Positions 8,611 to 14,746 of a stretch of 64,000 nucleotides of DNA are shown piece after piece. The notes below the pieces were generated by a model. That model was not told where the DNA came from. It worked only from the letters and a program-made list of their open reading frames with translations, and made no database searches. Source of the DNA: JABGQS01 sp963674545 (GTDB taxonomy: Bacteria; Bacillota; Clostridia; Christensenellales; SZUA-584); NCBI GenBank assembly GCA_963674545.2, contig CAXXFB010000001.1:2294001-2358000 (forward strand), in the 5' to 3' direction. How positions within the stretch are numbered: the stretch's first letter is position 1; each line of letters opens with the position of its first letter. Position numbers and translations under genes: made by a program.

Positions 8611-10140
8611 ATGAATAAAAAAATTGTGGCGGATGTCGGCCCTCTGGAGGCCAGGATTGCGCTGCTTGAGAACGACAAGCTGGTTGAGATTCATGTAGAG
8701 AGAAGAGGACGCGAAAGGCTGGTCGGCAACATCTATAAAGGAAGGGTGGCAAACGTGCTTCCCGGGATGCAGGCTGCCTTTGTAGACATAGGTCAGGATA
8801 AAAACGCATTTCTTTACGCCGGAGACATAATGGCGGACACCTCGGATTTCGAATTTGACAAAAAGCCGGAATATCCTAATCTGCAGCCGAAAAGCATCGA
8901 AGAGATGGTAAAAGAAGGCCAGCAGATAATGGTGCAGGTGCTGAAGCAGCCGGGCGGCAACAAAGGTGCAAGGATAACCACGCACGTAACACTGCCGGGA
9001 CGTATGCTTGTTCTTATGCCAACGGTAAACCACGTAGGCGTTTCCAGAAGGATAGAGAACGAAGAAGAGCGTGACCGCCTAAAAGAGATAATGGAGCGCA
9101 TTAAGCCTGAGGACATGGGCATAATCGTACGAACTGCGGCTGTAGGTAAAACGGAAGAAGAGTTCGTAGGCGAAGTCAGGTTCCTTGAAAGATTGTGGAG
9201 GCGCATACAGCAAAAGTCGGAGATACTCAAAGCGCCGAGGCTTATTCATGCCGAAGAGTCTTTAGTGTTCCGCACTGTTCGTGATATGTTCACGCCCGAC
9301 GTCGACGAGCTTATCATAAACAACCGTGAGTATTACGACAAAGTGGTAGCCGTTGCAGGCATCATAGCTCCTTACCTTAAAGAGAGGGTGCGGTTTTATG
9401 AAGACGGCAACAACATATTTGACGATTTTGGAATAGAGTCGAGGATAGATAAAGCGCTGGAGAAAAAAGTATGGATGAAAAACGGCGCTTATATAATAAT
9501 AGACGAGACCGAAGCGCTTACGGTAGTAGATGTAAACACCGGCAAGTACGTTGGCGACAACGACTTGCAGGAGACAATACTAAAGGTGAACTGCGAGGCT
9601 GCTAAAGAGATTGCCCGGCAGCTGCGTTTGCGTGACATTAGCGGCATAATCGTTATTGATTTTATCGATATGGAGCTTGTTGTAAACAAGCAAAAGGTTA
9701 TTGATGAGCTTGAAGAAGCGCTTGCTAAAGACAGGACGAAGACAAATGTGCTCGGAATCACAGAGCTTGGCCTGGTGGAGATGACGAGAAAAAAGGTGAG
9801 GCGCAAGCTTTCAAGCCTTGTGCAGCGCCCTTGCCCGTATTGCGGCGGCAGCGGCCTTGTGAACAGCGAAGAGACTACGGCGATGAGCATAAGACGGCTC
9901 GTCCTCAAAAAAGTCGAGCATACGGATATCAAAGATTTTCTTATCGAAGTGAGCCCGGATGTGGCAAAGTATATAGACAAGAGAAGAGAATCCGGCTCGC
10001 CCATAATACCTATAATGCAGGGCTATAAGTTCTATATAATGGCCAACGAAGTGATGCACATTGCGGACTATAATGTTATTGAGATAACCTCTTCAAAAGA
10101 AGCCGATAAGCTTATCGGAAAAGCCAAAGTGTTCTGTTGA
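8611..10140 (+). CDS. rng: Ribonuclease G/E
   Basis: A 509-residue endoribonuclease of the RNase E/G family that cleaves single-stranded AU-rich RNA in rRNA maturation and mRNA decay. The S1 domain is visible early (YKGRVANVLPGMQAAFVDIG). The catalytic aspartates lie in VVDVNTGKYVG and IVIDFIDM, and the zinc-link is CPYCGGSG. ATG 8611 is chosen because GGAG sits 6 nt upstream; the TTG at 8599 lies inside that ribosome site. There is no long RNase E scaffold tail, so it is RNase G-like. The rplU promoter -35 box overlaps its stop codon. Confidence 0.93.
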   Translation: MNKKIVADVGPLEARIALLENDKLVEIHVERRGRERLVGNIYKGRVANVLPGMQAAFVDIGQDKNAFLYAGDIMADTSDFEFDKKPEYPNLQPKSIEEMVKEGQQIMVQVLKQPGGNKGARITTHVTLPGRMLVLMPTVNHVGVSRRIENEEERDRLKEIMERIKPEDMGIIVRTAAVGKTEEEFVGEVRFLERLWRRIQQKSEILKAPRLIHAEESLVFRTVRDMFTPDVDELIINNREYYDKVVAVAGIIAPYLKERVRFYEDGNNIFDDFGIESRIDKALEKKVWMKNGAYIIIDETEALTVVDVNTGKYVGDNDLQETILKVNCEAAKEIARQLRLRDISGIIVIDFIDMELVVNKQKVIDELEEALAKDRTKTNVLGITELGLVEMTRKKVRRKLSSLVQRPCPYCGGSGLVNSEETTAMSIRRLVLKKVEHTDIKDFLIEVSPDVAKYIDKRRESGSPIIPIMQGYKFYIMANEVMHIADYNVIEITSSKEADKLIGKAKVFC

Positions 10141-10166
10141 CAAGACGCAGGCAGATGTGGTATTAT
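10137..10166 (+). promoter_or_regulatory. Strong sigma-A promoter for rplU-rpmA
   Basis: Consensus TTGACA (10137-10142), 18-bp spacer and TATTAT (10161-10166) with an extended TGG. The -35 overlaps the rng stop codon, so ribosomal protein genes have a promoter independent of the upstream operon. Confidence 0.8.
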
Positions 10167-10172
10167 TCTTAA

Positions 10173-10257
10173 CTGAGCCGCACAAAAGTGGTTTTTAAAT
10201 CCTGCCCTTAGAAGCGGGTACCATGATGGCGAGACTGGGATGAGGAGGTAAAGCTAT
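10173..10257 (+). promoter_or_regulatory. rplU 5' leader, possible ribosomal-protein autoregulatory element
   Basis: About 85 nt of untranslated leader lie between the predicted transcription start and the ATG, ending in GAGGAGG. Firmicute rplU genes often carry an L21 leader RNA here. I cannot confirm the fold by eye, so this is inference from position. Confidence 0.35.
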
Positions 10258-10836
10258 ATGTATGCTATTTTTGAGACCGGCGGAAAGCAGTACAAAGCCA
10301 GCAAAGGCGATGTTGTACATGTTGAGAAGCTGGATGCGCAGGAAGGAAAGTCTGTAAGCTTTGACGCTTTGGTTGTTGCGGATGGTGACGATATACAGAT
10401 CGGAACGCCCACAGTAAAAGGCGCTAAGGTAAAGGCGAAGGTAGTTGAGCACGGCAAAGACAAAAAAGTCGTAGTTTTCAAATATAAGCCAAAGAGAAAG
10501 TATCGTAAAAAGCAGGGTCACAGGCAGCCGTTCACTAAGATTAAGATAACGAGCATAGACCTTGAAGGCAAGAAGGCTGACACAAGCGAAGCGGCAGCAA
10601 AGCCTGCAGCAGCTAAGTCTGAAACAGCAGCGAAGACAACAACAGCAGCTAAGTCTACAGCAGCCAAGAAGACGACAACAGCAGCTAAGTCTACAGCAGC
10701 TAAGAAGACAACAACAGCAGCTAAGTCTACAGCAGCTAAGAAGACGACAACAGCAGCTAAGTCTACAACAGCTAAGAAAGCAACAACTGCCAAGACAACA
10801 GCCAAGAAGACTGAAGCTAAAAAGGAAGAGAAATAA
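10258..10836 (+). CDS. rplU: Ribosomal protein bL21 with a long Ala/Lys/Thr-rich C-terminal tail
   Basis: Residues 1-103 are a normal bL21 (MYAIFETGGKQYKASKGDVV at the start, KYRKKQGHRQPFTKIKI near the end). The family is normally about 100-105 residues, but this protein is 192. Residues 104-192 form a lysine-, alanine- and threonine-rich tail with four copies of a 12-residue unit (TTTAAKSTAAKK, third position of the last unit changed) at 127-174. Such tails resemble histone H1-like or AlgP-like basic repeats and could contact rRNA or DNA; that is inference. GAGGAGG precedes the start. No prp/ysxB gene separates it from rpmA. Confidence 0.93.
   Translation: MYAIFETGGKQYKASKGDVVHVEKLDAQEGKSVSFDALVVADGDDIQIGTPTVKGAKVKAKVVEHGKDKKVVVFKYKPKRKYRKKQGHRQPFTKIKITSIDLEGKKADTSEAAAKPAAAKSETAAKTTTAAKSTAAKKTTTAAKSTAAKKTTTAAKSTAAKKTTTAAKSTTAKKATTAKTTAKKTEAKKEEK
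10636..10779 (+). repeat. Four tandem 36-bp in-frame repeats inside rplU
   Basis: Each 36-bp unit encodes 12 residues. The copies are contiguous and near-identical at DNA level, so slippage would change tail length without breaking frame. Confidence 0.9.
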
Positions 10837-10874
10837 GTTTTATATAGACCTTTTAGAAAAAGGAGGCGAGATAA

Positions 10875-11135
10875 TTGGCACATAAGAAGGGCGTAGGAAG
10901 CTCCAGAAACGGAAGAGACAGTGAAAGCAAACGACTTGGCGTCAAGCGTGGCGATGGGCAGTTTGTGCTGGCCGGAAACATACTGATGCGTCAGCGTGGC
11001 ACAAAGATGTATCCGGGAAATAACGTCGGACGTGGCGGCGACGACACTTTGTTTGCGCTTATTGACGGCAACGTGAAATTTGAACGCAAGGGCAGAGACA
11101 AGAAACAGGTCAGCGTTTACCCGGCCGAGAATTAG
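10875..11135 (+). CDS. rpmA: Ribosomal protein bL27
   Basis: An 86-residue bL27 of the large subunit, whose N terminus reaches the peptidyl-transferase centre. It starts MAHKKGVGSSRNGRD directly, without the 8-10-residue N-terminal extension that many Firmicutes make and remove with the protease Prp. The gene for Prp, normally between rplU and rpmA, is absent here, which fits. The start is TTG, 8 nt after a perfect AGGAGG. obgE, the usual next gene, is missing; a terminator follows. Confidence 0.96.
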   Translation: MAHKKGVGSSRNGRDSESKRLGVKRGDGQFVLAGNILMRQRGTKMYPGNNVGRGGDDTLFALIDGNVKFERKGRDKKQVSVYPAEN

Positions 11136-11148
11136 AAAAACAAACAAG

Positions 11149-11180
11149 ACAGGTTTTGCATATGCGGAGCCTGTTTTTTT
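11149..11180 (+). terminator. Rho-independent terminator after rpmA
   Basis: An 11-bp stem (ACAGG arm, CCTGT arm) followed by seven T; same architecture as the gdhA terminator. Confidence 0.9.
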
Positions 11181-11206
11181 GTGCTGAAAAATAACGGATG
11201 TGATGG

Positions 11207-11212
11207 TATAAT
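11207..11212 (+). promoter_or_regulatory. Extended -10 box of ogg, implying a leaderless mRNA
   Basis: TGG-TATAAT ends 7 nt before the ATG at 11220. The -35 is weak (CTGAAA at 17 bp). No Shine-Dalgarno sequence lies between. Confidence 0.6.
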
Positions 11213-11219
11213 TATCTTT

Positions 11220-12074
11220 ATGAATATTGAATACGTAAACGGCAACATGTATATAAACGATGCGCAGGACTTCGACCTCTCGCAGATATTGCAGTGCGGG
11301 CAGTCCTTCAGGTGGAAACAAGCGGGGCAGGGGTTTGAAGGCGTTGCACTCTCTAAAAAGGTGAGCGCAGAGCAAAACAGCGACAGCGTCGTAATATACG
11401 GCGCAGAGCAGGGCGAAGGCTGGGAAGAATATTTCGACCTAGGGCGGGACTATTCGGATATAAAGAAACAGTACAGCAAAGACAAGTACTTAAACGAAGG
11501 GATGAGCTTTGCACAGGGCATAAGGGTATTAAACCAGCCGCTGTTTGAAACGCTTATTTCGTTTATAATCTCGGCGAACAACAACGTGAAGCGCATAATG
11601 GGAATAGTGCAGCGCATCAGTGAAAAGTACGGCGAGCGTATCGACGAAGACGCATACGACTTCCCGACGGCTGCGGCGCTGGCAAACGCAGACGAAGAAG
11701 GACTAAAGCAGTGCGGTGCGGGATACCGTGCGCCGTATATCATAAAGACGGCACGCATGATAGAAAGCGGGTTTCCGCTGGAGCAGGTAAGGCAAATGCC
11801 GTATGAGCAGGCACGGGTCAAACTGACCGAACTTTGCGGCGTAGGGATGAAAGTTGCGGACTGCGTGTGCCTCTATTCGCTTGGGTTTTCCCAGGCCTTC
11901 CCGTATGACGTCTGGATGAACAAGGTGCTCTGCGGAGTGTACGGATATAAAGGAAAGAACGACAAAGACCTGCGTGCGTTCGTTGATGCGCAGTTCGGCG
12001 AAAACGCCGGCATAGCCCAGCAGTATCTTTTCCACTATGCACGGCACAACCCGCAGATGATATGCAAGGTTTAA
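11220..12074 (+). CDS. ogg: 8-oxoguanine DNA glycosylase (OGG1-type, HhH-GPD family)
   Basis: A 284-residue base-excision repair glycosylase/AP lyase that removes oxidised guanine. The OGG signature FDLSQILQCGQSFRW is at the N terminus. The helix-hairpin-helix reads LCGVGMKVADCVCLYSLG, with the catalytic lysine in GVGMKVAD and the catalytic aspartate in PYDVWM. The start is ATG 11220; the longer reading frame from 11181 would begin in the terminator U-tract. A -10 box only 7 nt upstream and no ribosome site predict leaderless translation. It is convergent with the three-Cys gene, only 8 bp between stops. Confidence 0.92.
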   Translation: MNIEYVNGNMYINDAQDFDLSQILQCGQSFRWKQAGQGFEGVALSKKVSAEQNSDSVVIYGAEQGEGWEEYFDLGRDYSDIKKQYSKDKYLNEGMSFAQGIRVLNQPLFETLISFIISANNNVKRIMGIVQRISEKYGERIDEDAYDFPTAAALANADEEGLKQCGAGYRAPYIIKTARMIESGFPLEQVRQMPYEQARVKLTELCGVGMKVADCVCLYSLGFSQAFPYDVWMNKVLCGVYGYKGKNDKDLRAFVDAQFGENAGIAQQYLFHYARHNPQMICKV

Positions 12075-12082
12075 AGATAGAT

Positions 12083-12871
12083 TTATAAAGCAATTGCAGA
12101 AGGCTTTTGCTCAACTGTTATGGTTTTTTCTTTAATATGATATTTTTTATTATTTGCCTTACAATAATCAATTGTTTTATAAGCTAACTCATTATAAAAC
12201 TGTTTATGGTTAAGGTATGCTGAAATATCTTTATTATAATTTGTTCGTCCGAATATAATTTTATCCACAAAAGATATTGCACTTAATATCTCGTCATAGT
12301 TCTGCTTAATTATATTTGGAGTAGGATATGGTTCTATACTAACCCAAGTTTTAATTCCTTCATCATGTAATTGTTTTAAAGCAGCTATCCTTTTAGCATA
12401 TGGAGCAGCAAATGGCTCATATTTTTCCCTGTAGTTTTCATTAAGAGATACTAATGTTATACCAAACTCATTAGTTTTATTTAAAGCAGACAATTCTTGC
12501 GGTAAAATTCCTTTAGTTAATGCTGTACATTTTATACCATGTGAATTGAGTTTTTTAATAATCTGAATGCTCATTTCACACATTTCATCATATCCAAGCA
12601 TGAAAGGATCTGTTGTAAAACATAGCTGAACTTCTTTTATATCTTTTTTTAACCGGGGAATTTCTTTATCTAAAATCTCTAAAGTATTTGAAGCAATTTT
12701 AGGATTAATCCATTCATCATAAGATTTAACTTTACCAAACCTTTTTGCCATTAAAAAAGCATAGCAAGGGTACTTGCAACCATGAGAACAGCCTAAAGCA
12801 TGATTGATTGTATAATCCCCGTATTCTACGCCGGTTTTATAAAGCATTGATTTTCTTTCAAAGGTTTCCAT
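12083..12871 (-). CDS. Three-Cys-motif radical SAM-like protein, partner of TcmP
   Basis: A 262-residue protein resembling the spore photoproduct lyase-like radical SAM group. Its cysteines read GCSHGCKYPCYAF, that is CX3CX3C rather than the usual CX3CX2C; the tyrosine before the last residues and the following RFGKVKSYDEW block fit that group. ATG 12871 is chosen because GGAG stands 7 nt upstream. The start overlaps the end of tcmP by 14 bp, indicating coupled translation. The gene is strikingly AT-rich, as is tcmP, suggesting joint transfer. The reaction is unknown; the altered spacing may still ligate a [4Fe-4S] cluster. Confidence 0.75.
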   Translation of the reverse strand: METFERKSMLYKTGVEYGDYTINHALGCSHGCKYPCYAFLMAKRFGKVKSYDEWINPKIASNTLEILDKEIPRLKKDIKEVQLCFTTDPFMLGYDEMCEMSIQIIKKLNSHGIKCTALTKGILPQELSALNKTNEFGITLVSLNENYREKYEPFAAPYAKRIAALKQLHDEGIKTWVSIEPYPTPNIIKQNYDEILSAISFVDKIIFGRTNYNKDISAYLNHKQFYNELAYKTIDYCKANNKKYHIKEKTITVEQKPSAIAL

Positions 12872-13988
12872 TCTTATTCTCCACAAAGCTTATTATATCA
12901 TTTTCTTGTAATCCTGTGCCGTTTTTTTTGCTTGTGACTGGGATTCTAGTAATTTCTTTGTCGTTAATCATTTTTTTGAGCGCTGTTCTTATATCCTTTT
13001 CTAGAAAAGGTGTTTTATCAATTATTAGTTCGATTATTTTATTAAATGATAGTTTTTTATTTTTCCAGCAATCTTTTCTAAAATACTCGATAATAACACT
13101 TATTTTGTACTCAGGCAAATCAAAAAAAGAATTTTTCTGTACTCGCTCCCCGGGATACTCCAATCTTCCAGAGTTATATTTTGCAAACGATGATTTCATT
13201 ATACTACATCCCTTATAATGATTTGTTAAATGAACAAGGTAATAATATGTTCTGTTTGCATTAGGAAATTTCATTTTATAGGCATAAGAATAATTACAAA
13301 ACGACTTTGTTTGTTTAATATAAAGACGAATAATTTCTTTCTCTCTTTCAGAACCATTCAATGCTTTGATTCTTTCCCACGCTTTTGTGCCGAACAACAT
13401 ATTTAGCTTGTCAGATTCAGAGGAGATATTAATTGATCTATTTATAGAATTAAACATGAAGTTAATAAACACTTCGGATTTTGGAACCTTCATGATTCTT
13501 TCAATTGTACTTATTTTGATACTATAGCCAAATGGATCAACAAAGAAAAAAGTCGGAGCTAATGTTGTTCCTTTACTTTCTAAATCATCCAATAAACTAT
13601 TAATAGCGGTATCAAAATTTTCGTTTATAAAAATTGGATTGATTTCAGTAACAACATGATCAAGAACTTTTTTAAGATTATCTATAACATCACTATCTTT
13701 TTCGATTACAACAAGATTTACGTCTCGGTCTAAAGACAATTTATTGTTTTTTATTATTTTAGCTGCTGTCACTGGTGAGCCATAAAATATATTATTGTCG
13801 CTATCAATATATGCGCCGCAGCCACCGTAACAATCGAAATAATTAAGCTTATTATATTTTCCGAGTATTTTTACCCAGCGATCAAAGTAATCAACAAAAA
13901 CTTTGTGTTTAATTATAGTTTGGCCTTGATATTCCCAGCAGTAAAAAGGGAGACCTTCAATAGTCTTCTTTTTTGGTATTTTAGACAT
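12858..13988 (-). CDS. tcmP: Three-Cys-motif partner protein TcmP
   Basis: A 376-residue protein matching my recollection of the TcmP family: YFDCYGGCGAY then GSPVTAAKI near residues 50-75, an acidic VVIEKDSD strand end, FFFVDPFGYSI, and EVFINFMFNSINRS. This order resembles a Rossmann methyltransferase core with a DPFG motif. The family is defined by its neighbour, a protein with a three-cysteine motif, as found here. No function is established. AGGTG lies 6 nt before the ATG. GC is roughly 25-30 percent in sampled stretches, far below the flanks, which suggests recent acquisition. Confidence 0.8.
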   Translation of the reverse strand: MSKIPKKKTIEGLPFYCWEYQGQTIIKHKVFVDYFDRWVKILGKYNKLNYFDCYGGCGAYIDSDNNIFYGSPVTAAKIIKNNKLSLDRDVNLVVIEKDSDVIDNLKKVLDHVVTEINPIFINENFDTAINSLLDDLESKGTTLAPTFFFVDPFGYSIKISTIERIMKVPKSEVFINFMFNSINRSINISSESDKLNMLFGTKAWERIKALNGSEREKEIIRLYIKQTKSFCNYSYAYKMKFPNANRTYYYLVHLTNHYKGCSIMKSSFAKYNSGRLEYPGERVQKNSFFDLPEYKISVIIEYFRKDCWKNKKLSFNKIIELIIDKTPFLEKDIRTALKKMINDKEITRIPVTSKKNGTGLQENDIISFVENKNGNL

Positions 13989-14076
13989 AATTACACCTAA
14001 TAAAACAAGAATATTAGTTCTTATGCAAGGTTAACATAATTGACAATTAATTGCAACTCTTTATTTTTACATAAGG

Positions 14077-14098
14077 AAAACCACAGCTTGCGCTGTGG
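14077..14098 (-). terminator. GNRA-loop hairpin with T tract on the minus strand
   Basis: On the minus strand CCACAGC-GCAA-GCTGTGG is followed by TTTT. It lies between the riboswitch and tcmP, so it would terminate any transcript coming from the riboswitch, or it may be part of a dispersed repeat. Confidence 0.5.
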
Positions 14099-14304
14099 CT
14101 CCCTTCGCCTTTTCGGCTGAAAACATTTATGCTGGGGATGGCTGTGTTTGCTAATTACTTTCAAAAAGAGTGTATTAGCTAGTTTGACCGTAGCATAATC
14201 TTTTCTTTAAATATTTGTGTGATTCAATTTGTCCGAAAACAAACGATTAGTGTAAATATTGCCGCTAGCGTTGTGTGTGTGTTGGACACCTCCCCAATAT
14301 TTTC
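14099..14304. other. Noncoding stretch between riboswitch and tcmP
   Basis: No convincing gene on either strand. It contains a short run of CA/TG dinucleotides near 14271-14283 and could be the remains of the gene once controlled by the riboswitch. Confidence 0.4.
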
Positions 14305-14325
14305 AAAAGCCCTGCGGATCAGGGC
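14305..14325 (-). terminator. Second hairpin downstream of the riboswitch
   Basis: On the minus strand GCCCTG-ATCCG-CAGGGC is followed by TTTT. It is a candidate terminator in the expression platform, with a short U-tract. Confidence 0.45.
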
Positions 14326-14365
14326 ACTGGCGCAGTTTGTTGGCTGCCAAAGGGAGATAAAAAAA

Positions 14366-14479
14366 CCTCTCTGATCTTCGGCAGCCGAGCTATCTTGTCA
14401 AAAGGAGCATAGCCTTTCGATTTAGACCTCTGGCTTTGCGTCCCCGCCTTTCGTGCGGGTTTGCTATTATCGCAGAGAA
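14366..14479 (-). ncRNA. Cyclic di-GMP-I (GEMM-I) riboswitch
   Basis: Read on the minus strand, the conserved GEMM-I blocks appear in order: GCAAACC, a stem capped by GAAA, GGGGACGCAAAGCC, GGTCTAAA, and ATAGCTCGGCTGCCGA. The closing P1 helix pairs TTCTCTG (14473-14479) with CAGAGAG. Seven U follow P1 directly (14358-14364), and GGCTGCC inside the aptamer can instead pair with GGCAGCC just downstream (14342-14348), giving a plausible terminator/antiterminator switch. The next gene in this direction is tcmP, about 375 bp away; whether it is the target is open. Confidence 0.92.
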
Positions 14480-14589
14480 TAAAACTATTATCACTCAAGT
14501 GATTTATAAACCGTAAAGGTAGGGTTCAAACATCTTTTTTTAAAATAATGTTGTTTTCAAATACTTCATAATATGAACGCTCAATTTTG

Positions 14590-14619
14590 TTGACAACATC
14601 GTTTGCGTTGCTATATAAT
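14590..14619 (+). promoter_or_regulatory. Consensus sigma-A promoter for rho
   Basis: TTGACA (14590-14595), 18-bp spacer and TATAAT (14614-14619). The leader is about 120 nt, AT-rich, and ends in AAAGGAG. Confidence 0.82.
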
Positions 14620-14672
14620 AGCAATAGATTGAACGAGTTCGAATTTTTGTATATTTAATTCCAACGCAAACG
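14600..14672. repeat. 11-bp inverted repeat spanning the rho promoter
   Basis: CGTTTGCGTTG (14600-14610, in the promoter spacer) is the exact reverse complement of CAACGCAAACG (14662-14672, in the leader). The arms are 51 bp apart, and the upstream arm is not transcribed. Confidence 0.75.
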
Positions 14673-14746
14673 TAAAGAAAACCATCTTTTTTTCTGTTTT
14701 ATTGTTCAAAAAATAAGAAATTAATATTAACTAAAGGAGAAGTTAA

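Noticed and set aside
10636..10779. CRISPR-like array
   Set aside because: The 36-bp units are contiguous, without spacers, and encode the L21 tail.
10518..11375. A 285-codon open frame on the minus strand through rplU-rpmA
   Set aside because: It arises from the low-complexity repeats read backwards and crosses a terminator; both plus-strand ribosomal genes are certain.
12808..13218. A 136-codon plus-strand frame in the AT-rich insert
   Set aside because: It is the antisense shadow of tcmP, which has conserved motifs and a ribosome site.
14275..14295. A GGGGAGGTG ribosome site with a short GTG peptide downstream of the riboswitch
   Set aside because: The GTG overlaps the Shine-Dalgarno itself, and the frame ends after about 21 codons.
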